The position numbers and the translations under genes were made by a program. A stretch of 64,000 bases of DNA from Carettochelys insculpta. Taxonomy: Eukaryota > Chordata > Testudines > Carettochelyidae. Each line of letters begins with the position of its first letter. Within the stretch, counting starts at the first letter, position 1. This document shows positions 35,344 through 46,956 of this stretch, piece by piece. The notes below the pieces were generated by a model, which searched no databases, was not told the origin of the DNA, and worked only from the letters and a program-made list of their open reading frames with translations. The stretch spans positions 176,498,798-176,562,797 of the forward strand of contig NC_134138.1 of NCBI RefSeq assembly GCF_033958435.1, written 5' to 3'.

Positions 35344-35716
35344 CGGACAGGGAGCTGCAGACAGGGGAGTTTAAGAGGGAGAGCAAGTGATCCTGCTGCT
35401 GCAGAAGCTACCAGGTGAGAGCGCCGGCTTTTGGGGTGAGTGAGTGTGCTTAACTGTTTGAATCTGTTTGAATTTGAACTGCCATTTTGATTTCAGGTGG
35501 GTCAGTTTCAGTTTCAGTTTCAGTCTCTGTGGCAGCTGGGGCTGCCTGACTGACCTTTGTTCCCCTGATTGGCCTTCCCCTGTGTGACTCACAGGGGGAG
35601 GATTTGACCCAGGCCAGGAGGCTTTAAAAGCCAGAGGCAAGGGCGACCAGGGGAGCGAAGCGGACAGGGAGCTGCAGACAGGGGAGTTTAAGTGGGAGTT
35701 GGACAGGGGGAAATCT
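35344..35716 (+). promoter_or_regulatory. CR1 5' UTR with duplicated monomer and TATA-like box
   Basis: The 32-bp tract beginning CGGACAGGGAGCTGCAGACA at 35344 recurs exactly at 35661, a period of 317 bp. A TTTAAAAG box (35633-35640) lies 28 bp before the second copy. The element itself starts at the position equivalent to 35661. I infer that 35344 is a former transcription start and that the monomer carries the promoter. GTTTCA repeats lie at about 35504-35522. Confidence 0.6.
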
Positions 35717-36778
35717 ATGATGGTTAGGAAGACCCGCAACACCTGTGCCAGCACTACTGCTGTCTCCTCCACCTATGCCTGTAGCCAGACAGACTGCCTG
35801 ACCATGGATGCCTCTACCCAGATCCTGGTGTGGCTTTGCAGGGACTGTAGCTTGCAATTCCCACTCACTGATATCCAGGCTGGGGGGACCATCCAGTGTG
35901 AAAGGTGCCTGCTGGTGGAATCTCTCAGGCGACAGGTGGAGGAGCTACAGGAGGAGGTGGCCAGGTTGAGGAGTGTTCGACTCCATGAGCAGTTCCTGGA
36001 TAGTATTCATGTGGAGACAGCTGAGGTAACTGTCCCAGTACACAGGACAGCTGATAAACCAGTGATGGAGGAGGAGATAGATCAGGGTGGACACTGGCAG
36101 CTCATTACTTCTGACAGTAGGCAGTGTTCCACCCCTGCTCAGAACCCTCCCACTGTGGTACTGGGAAACCGTTACACTGTACTTGATACAGGAGACAAAG
36201 AATCACCCCATACAGCAGAGGAGAAGCCTCGTACCCCCAAGGCTGGGAAGTCTGCTGCCACCACTGCAAGAAGGAAACACAGAATAGTGGTGGTCAGGGA
36301 CTCTTTTCTGAGGGGGACGGAGGCGCCCATCTGTCTCCCTGACATTTCATCTCGGGAGGTGTGCTGCCTGCCTGGGGCCCGTATCCGAGATGTTACGGAG
36401 GTGTTGTCGAGGATCATCAGGCCCTCTGTCTACTATCCCATGCTTCTCATCCATGTGGGCACTAATGATACTGTGAGGTGTGATGCTGAGCAGGTCAAGA
36501 GTGACTTCAGGGCTCTGGGGGCGTGGGTGAAGGAGTTTGGGGTGCAGGTGGTATTCTCCTCAATCCTGCCTGTCAGTGTTAGGGGCCCAGGCAGAGACAG
36601 GTGCATCCTAGAGGTGAGTGCCTGGCTTCGAAGATGGTGTCGCCAGGAAGGCTTTGGCTTCCTTGACCACGGGATGCTATTCCGGGAAGGACTGCTGGGC
36701 AGGGATGGTGTTCACCTTTTGAGGAGGGGAAAGACTGTATTTGGACACAGACTGGCTAACCTAGTGAGCAGGGTTTAA
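35717..36778 (+). CDS. CR1 ORF1 protein with zinc-finger-like motif, coiled coil and SGNH esterase domain
   Basis: An open frame of 353 codons from the ATG at 35717; the frame is open a little further upstream. ORF1 proteins of CR1 bind element RNA in the retrotransposition particle. From the amino end: CRDC and CERC (Cys 41/44 and 61/64) form a PHD-like zinc motif. A short coiled coil follows (about 66-90, [17 protein letters not shown]). From about 186 there is an esterase of the SGNH hydrolase type, with the nucleophile block (Ser196), HVGTND (246-251) and DGVHL (Asp330, His333). The block before the serine reads RDS where the family has GDS, a substitution that may weaken activity. Whether it is expressed cannot be seen. 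ORF2 follows after 76 bp. Confidence 0.85.
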   Translation: MMVRKTRNTCASTTAVSSTYACSQTDCLTMDASTQILVWLCRDCSLQFPLTDIQAGGTIQCERCLLVESLRRQVEELQEEVARLRSVRLHEQFLDSIHVETAEVTVPVHRTADKPVMEEEIDQGGHWQLITSDSRQCSTPAQNPPTVVLGNRYTVLDTGDKESPHTAEEKPRTPKAGKSAATTARRKHRIVVVRDSFLRGTEAPICLPDISSREVCCLPGARIRDVTEVLSRIIRPSVYYPMLLIHVGTNDTVRCDAEQVKSDFRALGAWVKEFGVQVVFSSILPVSVRGPGRDRCILEVSAWLRRWCRQEGFGFLDHGMLFREGLLGRDGVHLLRRGKTVFGHRLANLVSRV

Positions 36779-36854
36779 ACTAGGTTCGACAGGGGCAGGG
36801 GAGCCAAGCCCACAGGTAAGTGGAGAACATGGAAACCTGGAAGATGGGTCAGAA

Positions 36855-39695
36855 ATGGGAGGCAGCATGGGCAACAATGTCAGAGTAAAAAGAGGGTCAG
36901 GGCAAAACAGGGAGGCAAGATCAAATCAATATCTTAGATGCCTGTATACAAATGCAAGAAGTATGGGTAATGAGCAGGAAGAACTGGAAGTGCTAATAAA
37001 TAAATATAACTATGCCATTGTTGGCATCACAGAAACTTGGTGGGATAATACACATGATTGGAATGTTGGTATTGAAGGGTACAGCCTGCTTAGGAAGGAT
37101 AGACAGGGAAGAAAGTGGGGAGGTGTTGCCTTATATATTAAAAATGTATACACTTGGACTGAGGTGGAGATGGACGTAGGAGATGGACGTGTTGAGGGTC
37201 TATGGATTAGACTAAGAGGGGTAAAAACCAAGGGTGATGTCCTGATAGGCATCTACTACAGGCCGCCTAGCCAGGTGGAAGAGGTGGATGAGACTTTTTT
37301 TAAACAACTAACAAAGTCAAGCAGGGCCCCAGATTTGGTGGTGATGGGGGACTTCAACTATCCAGCTATATGTTGGGAAACTAATACAGCGGGGCACAGA
37401 CTATCCAGTAAGTTCTTGGATTGTATTGGAGACAATTTTTTATTCCAAAAAGTTGAAAAAGCTACCGGGGGGAAGCTTTTTAGATTTGATTTTAACAAAT
37501 AGGGAGGAACTGGTAGAGAACTTGAAGGTGGAAGGCAGCTTGGGTGAAAGTGATCACGAAATCATAGAGTTCACAATCCTAAGGAAGGGTAGAACAGAAA
37601 ACAGCAAAATAGAGATAGTGGATTTCAGGAGGGCAGATTTTGGTACACTCAGAGAGCTGGTAGGTAAGGTCCCATGGGAAGCAAAGCTGAGGGGAAAAAC
37701 AGCTGAGGAGAGTTGGCAGGTTTTCAAAGGGACATTATTAAGGGCCCAAAAGCAAGCTATCCCGCTGTGTAGGAAAGGTAGAAAATATGGAAAAAGACCA
37801 CCTTGGCTTAACCAGGAGATCTTGCACGATCTCAAAATAAAAAAGGAATTGTATAAAAAATGGAAACAAGGAAAAATTACAAAGGATGAATATAGGCAAA
37901 CAACACAAGAATGCAGGAGAAAGATTAGAAAGGCTAAGGCACAAAATGAGTTCAAACTAGCTACAGGCATAAAGGGAAACAAGAAGACTTTTTATAAATA
38001 TATTAGAAACAAGAGGAAGACCAGGGACAGGTTAGGGCCATTGCTCAGTGAGGAGGGAGAAACAGTAACAGGGAACTCAGAAATGGCAGAGATGCTCAAT
38101 GACTTCTTTGTTTCGATCTTCACTGAGAAGTCTGATGAAATAATGCCCAACATGGTGAATGCTAGTGGGAAAGGGGTAGGGTTAGAAGTTGAAATAAAAA
38201 AAGAACAAGTTAAAAATCACTTAGGAAAATTAGATGTCTGCAAGTCACCAGGGCCTGATGAAATGCACCCTAGAATACTCAAGGAGCTGATAGAGGAGGT
38301 ATCTGAACCTTTAGCTATCATCTTTGGAAAATCATGGGAGACAGGAGAGATTCCAGAAGACTGGAAAAGGGCAAATATAGTGCCCATCTATAAAAAGGGA
38401 AATAAGAATAACCCAGGAAGCTACAGGCCAGTCAGCTTAACTTCAGTGCCAGGAAAGATAATGGAGCAGGTCATTAAAGAAATCATCTGCAAGCAATTGG
38501 AAGGTGGTAAGGTAATAGGAAACAGCCAGCATGGATTTGTAAAGAATAAATCTTGTCAAACTAATCTGATAGCTTTCTTTGATAGGATAACGAGCCTTGT
38601 GGATAGGGGAGAAGCAGTAGATGTGGTCTACCTAGACTTTAGTAAAGCATTTGATACGGTCTCTCATGATATTCTTATCAAAAAACTAGGCAAATACAAT
38701 TTAGATGAGGCTACTATAAGGTGGGTGCATAACTGGCTGGATAACCGTACCCAGAGAGCAGTTCTTAATGGTTCTTAATCCTGCTGGAAAAGTATAAAAG
38801 ATGGGGTTCCGCAGGGGTCTGTGTTAGGACCGGTTCTGTTCAATGTCTTCATCAATGATTTAGATATTGGCATAGAGTACGCTTATTAAGTTTGCAGATG
38901 ATACCAAGTTGGGAGGGGTTGCGACTACTTTGGAGGTTAGGGTCATAATTCAAAATGATCTGGATAAATTGGAGAAATGGTCTGAGGTAAACAGGATGAA
39001 GTTTAATAAGGACAAATGCAAAGTGCTCCACTTAGGAAGAAACAATCAGTGTCACACATACAGAATGGGGAGAGACTGTCTAGGAACGACTACAGCAGAA
39101 AGGGATCTAGGGATTATAGTGGACCACAAGCTAAATATGAATCAACAGTGTGATGCTGTTGCAAAAAAAGCAAACATGATTCTGGGATGCATTAACAGGT
39201 GTGTTGTGAACAAGACACGAGAAGTCATTCTTCCGCTCTACTCTGCGCTGGTTAGGCCTCAGCTGGAGTATTGTGTCCAGTTCTGGGCGCCACAGTTCAA
39301 AAAAGATGTGGAGAAACTAGAGAGGGTCCAGAAAAGAGCTACAAGAATGATTAAAGGTCTAGAGAATGTGACCTATGAAAAAAGGTTGAAAGAATTGGGC
39401 TTGTTTAGTTTGGAAAAGAGAAGATTGAGGGGAGACATGATGGCGCTTTTCAGGTATCTAAAAGGGAGTCATAAGGAGGAAGGAGAAAACTTGTTCTTCT
39501 TGGCCTCTGAGGATAGAACAAGAGGCAACGGGCTTAAACTGCAGCAAGGGAGGTTTAGGTTGGACATTAGGAAAAAAGTTCCTAACTGTCAGGGAAGTCA
39601 AACAGTGGAATAAATTGCCAAGGGAGGTTGTGGAACCTCCATTTCTGGAGCTAGTTAAGAACAGGTTAGATAGATGTCTATCGGGGATGGTTTAG
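36855..39695 (+). pseudogene. CR1 ORF2 endonuclease-reverse transcriptase, broken
   Basis: Encodes the apurinic-type endonuclease and reverse transcriptase that nick target DNA and copy the RNA. The first frame (36855-37502) holds TNARS (Asn33), ITETWW (Glu60), GIYYRPP and VVMGDFN (Asp166). A frameshift at about 37460, near a G-run, moves to the frame holding SDH (37549) and the RT motifs [24 protein letters not shown] and [14 protein letters not shown] (catalytic Asp at 38635). A TAA at 38776-38778 interrupts just before [15 protein letters not shown] shift at about 38880 precedes FADDT (38891-38905). A last shift lies in the six-A run near 39573, after which VREVKQWNKLPREVV runs to the stop at 39693-39695. 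All catalytic motifs are still present but not in one frame, so the copy is non-autonomous. Confidence 0.92.
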
Positions 39696-39783
39696 ATAGT
39701 ACTTGGTCCTGCCATTGGGGCAGGGGGCTGGACTCAATAGCCTCTTGAGGTCCCTTCCAGTCCTAGTGTTCTATGATTCTATG

Positions 39784-41990
39784 AGAAGGTTTAGGTGTCT
39801 CCTGGGGATCATATGTTTCTATGTGCAATAAAAGTAAATAGGGACATTGCTGACGTTTAAAAGTTGAGTCATTTCTATTGGCTGTGTGTATAGTCATAGG
39901 ACTCAGGATCAGATATGCCAATCATTTCCTCGGCCAGTTTCCCAGGTAGTAATTTTGAAAGAAACAGTTACTTCATGTAAGTTACAGAAGCAGCCATGCA
40001 CAATGTTGATGTTAATATCAGTGCCTTGTATCTAAAATTTTATGAGCCTTTTAGAACTGATCCATTTAGGACAGAGATCCTGTCTTCCTAGGTGTTTCCT
40101 GGGTTTTTGTACAATTATCAGCACAACAGGAGTCTTATTACAATTAGAGCCAGCGATGCTTCAGCAATACATACATATATATAACTTATTCAGGCACTGA
40201 ATTGCATACCCGGCAAATAGCCATGTTTTATATGAATTCTGTTCTCGTATCTAGGCAACACCAAGATTGATTTTAAGGCCCCACCCTTAAAAGACAACTT
40301 AAAGCAGTGATATGCTGCTTCCATTAAGTACAATGAGTGATGTGCACATCCAATATAGTTCAAAGACAAGCACAGTATAACTGTCTTGCCTGAATACAAG
40401 CCACACAAGACAACTTGATCAATAGGAATAATATCACCAAGGTCCATAGAGATTCAGTCCCTGTGACAGAATAACTGCAATAAAAGAAAAAGAAAAAGTC
40501 AAGGCCCACTAATGTGCACAATATCTTCAAATGTACAATATTTCACTGATGTTGGTGGGTGCAACATTTAATGTAGGAGTTACATATATAAACCAAAACA
40601 AACAAAACAAGCTTTGCATATCACTTTGCTAAAAGTCAGAGAAAGTCACATAAAATAAATGAAATAATCCCTACTAAATGACCACATCATTTTAATAGAT
40701 AACACTAACCCAACCAGCTAATTTGAACACTACTTCAGAATTTTTCCACCTTCCTTAGGGAGCAAGCAATAGAAAAAAGTTGAACCCCTGGGCAGTTCTT
40801 GTAGCTTAGGACCAGTTTGTGCACTCTCTCTCCACACTCATGTATAGATAGTCCGACGTGTAGTCTCAGTAATATCTAGAAAGTCTGATTTTTAGCATAT
40901 ATTTTGAGGCAAACACTCATCACTGTAAGTGTTTCTGTTCATTAGAGACTAAAGAGCATCCCAAGTGCTTTAATAAGCCTCTGAATCATGGGAGTAAGCA
41001 GAAACAAGCGATTAGGCTTCGAATGTTGAGCAGGAATACCAATGGATAAACACTCCCAAACTCTTTTCCAATGTAAAACTGCTGAAATTGCCCAGTCTAA
41101 GGAATTTAAATGAAGTATTTTGTGAGTATTTCCACTTATTTCAAAGAAAGAGTCATCAACCTATTAGGCTGATACTAGCATCTGTTCTGTACATTCTGTA
41201 ACGGGGGTCAACATTTTACACCTCTGAAAGCTTATAATTGGGATCTTCTTTAAGATCCTTCTGGAGCCTTTCTGTTGGTAAACGGGCGATATAAAAGCCA
41301 CTCATTTGAGATCACCCGGTCATCTATTTTCCCTGCTTTGTTCTTTAATGCGTTTAGCCACCCTTTATTAACTACCTTGCAATTAATTTGAACTCTAGTG
41401 GGAAATAACGGTGGATAGCTAGTAAAACAGGTGCCACTATGATGGAGCTCAAACATGTCGGCATGACTCCATGATAGGTCACATTATTCCTCAACTAATG
41501 CACGGTTCTGTACTGAAAGAGTAAGAAAAATGTATTTTCATGATCATATCTCATGTGAAAAATGTGTCCCATTTTCTTTGGTAAGCCATCTTGGATAACT
41601 GGAATGAATAAAAGCATAAATCATGAGAACCGAGCCATGTCTCTGAATCACTTAAATATCCTGTGCTGTATTCAATATGAAGCCTTAATTAAATTGACCC
41701 AGAGTCAATTGGTGGTGTCCAACTTTAACATGCAATTTAAAACTTCAGTGACAATGAATAGTGAATAAATGCTACAGGAAGTTGTTAAAAGTAAACTGGA
41801 GAGGTAGAAGGAAATATAAACTTGCATACTATTACGCTGCTTGTAATGTGTTTTTTTCCCCCACCAACAAATGTTTCACTCAGAAACCTGATAAGATGTC
41901 TTCTCTAAGGTGAGCACTATGAATTCTGAGTGACTGGCAGTACTTCCTCCCAGCCCCCTCCCCCACCCCCCAAAAAAGGCTAAATGAAGT
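39784..41990. other. Intergenic DNA
   Basis: No gene recognised. A possible L2/MIR-type tail lies at about 40045-40160 (GATCCTGTCTTCC, GTTTTTGTACAATTATCAGCA). Confidence 0.4.
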
Positions 41991-41999
41991 CATAATGAA

Positions 42000-42505
42000 C
42001 ATTCAATAACCTATGCAGAACTACACTGCTGAGATGGAAAATATATATCGCAGTCATTGAAAAGTGTTTTAAGGTTTGTTTGTTTTTTTTTGTTAAGTTC
42101 AGTACTTTTTGTACATCTTGCAAAATGTAATGTGGTTTTCCCCCACCAACAAAAGAGAAGTCATTTTTTGCTTCTTCACTGTGATCATTTGGTGGCACAT
42201 AGCACTAGATGATGTTCATTTTGATCTTCCTTTTAGTTCTGAATGAGGCTGTTATAATTCTTGGTCCACGGGCTCCCCATCCAATCAATGCATTCTGAGC
42301 TTCTTTTGATAACGTAAGTGCCACAGCTTCTGTGTGTGAAGCATTGTCATTTTCATGCCCTGAGTATGGTAGCATCTCTTCTGTTGGCAGTCTTAGCTGT
42401 CCGGACTGTAGCTATCTGGTCCCACTGAGCCCAAGTAAAGCAAGCTTATAGCGTCGCATTTCAAACATTGTTCTGATGTTCCATGTTCCGAGTTTTCCAG
42501 GTTGA
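42000..42505 (-). pseudogene. LINE endonuclease-domain fragment
   Basis: On the minus strand, beginning near 42505, the translation reads PGKLGTWNIRTMFEMRRYKL, then ALLGLSGTR, TEEMLPYSGHEND, and LSKEAQNALIGWGARGPRII up to about 42230. It continues as CYVPPNDHSEEAKNDF near 42190. This is the amino half of an apurinic-type LINE endonuclease (WNIRT, SETR-type glutamate block here SGTR, YAPT-like block). Compared with related elements about 15-18 residues after FEM are missing. It ends without a reverse transcriptase, so it is an orphan piece. It differs in sequence from both the CR1 and the minus-strand LINE at 59-62.7 kb. Confidence 0.7.
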
Positions 42506-43261
42506 TAAATGGGTGGTCAGTGATGTAGCTTCCTCTGGCTTTTATTACAGCACATCAAACTCCCTTGAGATGAGGGACCTTTGTCTCTCTGGAGTGGAAT
42601 CTCTTGAACTGTCATCAATGTCAATGGCCTATGCTCCAAGATGTGGAGTGGAAGAGGCTTACTAGTATTACTATTCAGAACTTTTACATGAAAGACAGAG
42701 AATGCTAGGGCCTGTGTTATATCAGAGAACCTGAGAAACCCTTCTGGACTTAACTTGTTCATTGATTAACGTATTTTAGTATCAGACTTGCATCTGGAAA
42801 CAAGTTAGCTCAAGACCTGATCAACTGTCACTGAGAAGTTCATGGAAAATATTTTTAATTGGATATTGGCTTTAAAACTGTGCGCAGCATAGCAGCAGTT
42901 GTACTTGGTTTGACATGGTGCATCAGACAGGAAAGGGAATTGTATGGTAAAGGCCCAGGACTAGGTGTTAGGAGATGTAAATAGTTCTCCTTCTTCTGGC
43001 ACAAATTTCCCACATAACTTTAGGAAAACCACTTTGTCTCTCAAGACCCAATTTCCCAAGCTGTAAAATGAGGATTGTGGTACTCAGAGGGGAAATGTTA
43101 ATTAGCAATTAATACACTACTCCTGGAGGGCATTTTGTGCTCCTTTTATGGAAATTGTCTCTCCTTCATTTTTTTTTTTTTGCTTTGCATGATAATGGTC
43201 ATAGTTTAATGAAAATGTTTCCCAATGGTTGTAAGCAGTAATACAAAAATGGAAACTCTAT

Positions 43262-43704
43262 GGCTAGATCTACACTGCAGAGATCTTTCAAAAGATGCTC
43301 TTCCAGAAGATCTCTTCTGAAAGAATTTCTTTCAAAAGAGTGTGTCCACACACAAAAAAGTGGATCAAAAAAGTGACCTGCTCTTTGAAAAGCGATTGTC
43401 CACACCACCCCTCACTCCTTTGGAAGAAAGGTCCAGGGATCGAAAAATCAGATGCCATGAGGACAGTTCTTTCAAAAGAATGGCCCTGCAGCGTGTCTCT
43501 CTTTGTTTGATTTCGAAAGAATCTTTCAAAATAAAGCGCTCTTCCTGACATCGGAGCGGATGAGCGCTTTCAAAAGGAGCACCACTTTCTTTTGATTTAC
43601 TTTTGAAAGAATGCTTTTTGCATGTAGATGGTGCATGGGGTCTTTCAAAAGAGCCCCTTTTACCTAAAAATCTTTTGAAAGAACTTTCTAGTGTAGGTAA
43701 AGCC
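43262..43704. mobile_element. Harbinger-type MITE (443 bp)
   Basis: Ends GGCTAGATCTACACTGCAGAG and, from the right, GGCTTTACCTACACTAGAAAG, flanked by TAT/TAT (43259-43261, 43705-43707). The interior is packed with TCTTTCAAAAGA and CTTTTGAAAG motifs. Open stretches inside are by-products. Confidence 0.8.
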
Positions 43705-43707
43705 TAT

Positions 43708-45612
43708 GTGAACCTGTTAAGGACAAGAGCAGTGAAGATCCTGGAGGAGGATGTGGTACAGCAATTGCTTTCTGAGCATTTTCACATTTTCTCTCTATGC
43801 AATAATGGGCTCTCCTTACTAAACTCATGCAATGGTGCATAATTTGTGACAAACGTCTGAATTCTATCACAACTAGTGTGGGAAAGTGTGCTATTTTGCG
43901 GATAATGCTTCCATTCAATCTCTTGCTGAGTATCTCTAAGTTTAAAGAAGTTCTAAAATTATTCTGCTAACAGCAAGCATAATAACTTCGCAAATGACAT
44001 TCTTGAGTTAGTCAAGAGATCAAACTCCTTATTTTAATTTTAATGTGTGAAAATCAACTGTAACTGAATGTTTCATCACACTTTTATTGAGTGAGTTTTG
44101 TAGTGTTGCTTAAAGCTTTTCACCCTCTATTTGAAGATTGAAAAATGTTAGATTTGATTAGTAGAGCTTGTCTCCTCAGATGATGCACCTGTCAGGGGTG
44201 AGCATCTATGCAGAGATCAAAAGTTCTTGCTAATAGAGAAAAAGAATTTTGGAAACAACTGTTGTACAATCAATGACTATACGTGATTCAGCCAGCATAT
44301 TGCAGAACTGCAGTCCCTGAGCAAACTGGTGGACAGCATGTTAGTAAAATGAGAGCATATGTCACTGTCATTTACTTCTCAGATAAAGGACACAAGGGGA
44401 ATAAACATTAAAACAAACATTTCTTACCAACTTGCTAGCCATCTTTCTCTATGTTTTAGGTGATACAACTGACTATGGGCCAATCTGTTGCATTTAAATA
44501 CTGGCCTATACTGAAGAAAGTGGACTGCCCCAGTGGTTACTTCAGGAGGGTGATTTTTAGATGATGGAGTATGCTCTCCAGAGGCCACTGATGGCAAAGT
44601 GATGGTAAAGCCATGGCTCTGCATTCTTCCTCTCACCTCCAAAGTGATATGTACCTGAAGTATACGGTGAGGGCTCAGGCTTTGTGTTTCGCTGCATTGA
44701 AAGCTGCACAGATGGGGCTCTGTTTATGTTGCACACAAGCAACCATGCTAGGAGCAGTGCCCATCTTGTTCCATGTCCTGAAAACCAATCATATTTAAAA
44801 CATATTAATGACTTTTACTGAGTGAATGTTTACAACCAATTAATAGCCAAATTGCATAGGGTAAAAATAAAAACACATAAGTCATTCCCAGTGTTGAGGT
44901 GGGTTAAAGAAGTAACAAGCACTGAACATGGATAACAAATGCACATCGTAATTTGCTTGCCCCAGATACACATGGTGGGAAGATCACAATTAAGTCAATA
45001 AGTAAAATCTAAACATGATTGGATCCAATCTTTCCTAATGCCACAATAATTATCAGACTTTTATACAGTATGTGCACGTGCACACCTCACACACTTTTTA
45101 AAACATTCTCTTCATCTTTGTTTTTGGTATTTTCCACACAACAATTTCACATTCAATTAAATTCCGAGTACCCCAAATTCTTACATAAAACTAAGTCATG
45201 GTGTATACTGGACTTTTCCTGCAGTCTAGTTTCCTTGGATTTGTTTAGCAATGAAGAACCACCAGGTAGTTCCCTTGCGGCAGGTTAGCACTGAAGGGAA
45301 GACTATACTCCAGGTTTGACTCTGCGGAGTTAAGTGCAAAGAAGATATAAGTCCAACAGATACTGCAGAAGGAGGCTTCATTACATGTTCCAGCCCTTAC
45401 GATAGTGAAGATGTCTGCAGACTAGTTTACAACAAACTCTATTGATTGGAGCATGAAACTTTTAAGGTGCGGAACATCCCCCAGGAGTTAGACATACCTT
45501 TTATCTAAAGATTTTTGAATGTACCTGAAAAGTTTATATAAATGGTGCTCAAGAACATCGGGGGTCTACAGTTTCATGGTTTGATTTTCCCAGGGTGCTG
45601 AGCAAAAAGACG
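43708..45612. other. Intergenic DNA
   Basis: No gene or clear repeat recognised. Confidence 0.4.
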
Positions 45613-45626
45613 TGATCTTAGAGTAT

Positions 45627-45901
45627 CGAAACAAAAAGCAGTCAAGTAGCACTTTAAAGACTAGCAAAATGGTTTATCCGGTGAGCTTTCGTGGGACAGA
45701 CCCACTTCTTCAGACCATAGCCAGACCAGAACAGACTCAATATATAGTCTGTTCTGGTCTGGCTATGGTCTGAAGAAGTGGGTCTGTCCCACGAAAGCTC
45801 ACCTAATAAACCATTTTGCTAGTCTTTAAAGTGCTACTTGACTGCTTTTTGTTTTGATAGTGTATAGACTAGCACGGCTTCCTCTTTGTTACTATTCATC
45901 A
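45627..45901. mobile_element. Hammerhead-type retroposon, copy F, long foldback
   Basis: 275 bp flanked by the exact 14-bp duplication TGATCTTAGAGTAT (45613-45626, 45902-45915). Arms 45629-45737 and 45746-45855 are inverted copies of about 109 nt with very few differences around the loop CAATATAT. A further 45 bp or so of the distal unit follows (TAGACTAGCACGGCTTCCTC). The core reads CTGAAGA, A, GTGGG...CCCAC, GAAA (45770-45796). It inserted at the left end of the next MITE. Confidence 0.92.
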
Positions 45902-45915
45902 TGATCTTAGAGTAT

Positions 45916-46350
45916 ATCTATAGCACAGAGTTATTTTGGAATAGCTTATTCCAGAGTTATTATTCCAAAATAAACTGTTCTGGGATAGTGTCTACCCTGC
46001 AGTGAGCCCCATAATAATCAAAACTTATTCTGAAATAGTGTGTCCACACACAATGGAGCCTATTTCAGACGAGAGCCCTTGGAAGCACTTCTTCCAGGGA
46101 CTCTACTCTGAAATACTGTCTACACAGCAGTGTTATTTTGGAATAAGCTATTCCAGAATACCTTATTTTGAAATAGCCCTTATTCTCTGTCTACACAGCA
46201 TCTATTTTGCAGTATTTCTCATGGAATGAGATTTAGCGAATTCAAAATAAGGCACCCACTATTTCAAAGTTATTTCAGAATAGCGGTTGTATTGTGTAGA
46301 TGCTTGCCAAGTTATTTCAAAATAACTTTGCTGTACACACACACACCCTT
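45916..46350. mobile_element. MITE of the ACACAGCA/TTATTTTGGAATA family
   Basis: Starts near ATATCTATAGCACAGAGTTA and ends near AACTTTGCTGTACACACAC, imperfect inverted ends. Internal copies of TGTCTACACAGCA at about 46117 and 46187 suggest stacked or rearranged copies. Exact boundaries and duplication are unclear because copy F inserted at the left end. Confidence 0.6.
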
Positions 46351-46956
46351 GGGCTACTTCTACGTGAGAGGGTTTTTCTGGCAAAAGTGGCCTTTTGATG
46401 GAAAAACCCATGGAGCACCTACACACAAAATGTGCTTTGTCAACAGTTTGTCAACAAAACACAGCATATCTTCCAGCAGTATTAGACCTGTCTGGCTGAG
46501 CTCTTTACTGCTGGCACCCCCCTCTGCTGAGACTGAGCTCTCATGAGGCTATGCTAATGACCCTTAGGACCATGCTAATGAGAGTCCATTTGCAATTTAG
46601 AGGCTACTCATTAGCTGGATCTGCCAGGAAAGCCGCGCCATGTAGACCCAGCCTCTGTGTTCACATATAGTGCCTTTGTCAACAGTTTTCTGTTGACAAG
46701 AAAGCTGTGTAGATGCTATAGAGAACCTCAGTTGACAGACCCGGCTTTCAGTTCACCGGGCAGCCCTGTCTGCGAGCTGCCAGTTGGCCATTTTATCAAG
46801 AGAGGGCTGAGCAGTCACAGCAGCTCTCTGTCAACACAGCGGATTGATCTTTTGATCTGCTTTTCTGTGTAGACAAAATCTGTTGACAGAAGTTTTGCCA
46901 GAAGATGTCTCCAAAGGTCAGTTCTGTTGACAGATAGCTGGAGTGTACGTGCAGCC
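46351..46956. mobile_element. Harbinger-type MITE with TGTTGACA motifs
   Basis: Starts GGGCTACTTCTACGTGAGAG and ends GGAGTGTACGTGCAGCC. Repeated TGTCAACA/TGTTGACAG motifs inside (about 46440-46940) match those at the right end of element 1 (8990-9140), so it may be a deletion derivative of that lineage. No clean 3-bp duplication. Confidence 0.55.

Larger units (their letters stand above)
35344..39783 (+). mobile_element. Nearly full-length CR1 LINE (4.44 kb)
   Basis: A chicken-repeat-1 type non-LTR retrotransposon with a 5' UTR (35344-35716), ORF1, a 76-bp spacer, ORF2 and a short 3' UTR ending TTCTATGATTCTATG, the diagnostic CR1 terminus. Length is the family's full 4.4-4.5 kb, unusual because most CR1 copies are strongly 5'-truncated. 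ORF1 is open. ORF2 has one stop and three frameshifts. No target duplication is visible, as usual for CR1. It is the least decayed of the LINEs in the window, so a fairly recent insertion. Confidence 0.95.

Noticed and set aside
43288..43842. Open stretches within 43.29-43.84 kb
   Set aside because: They are produced by repeated TCTTTCAAAAGA motifs of the MITE at 43262-43704.
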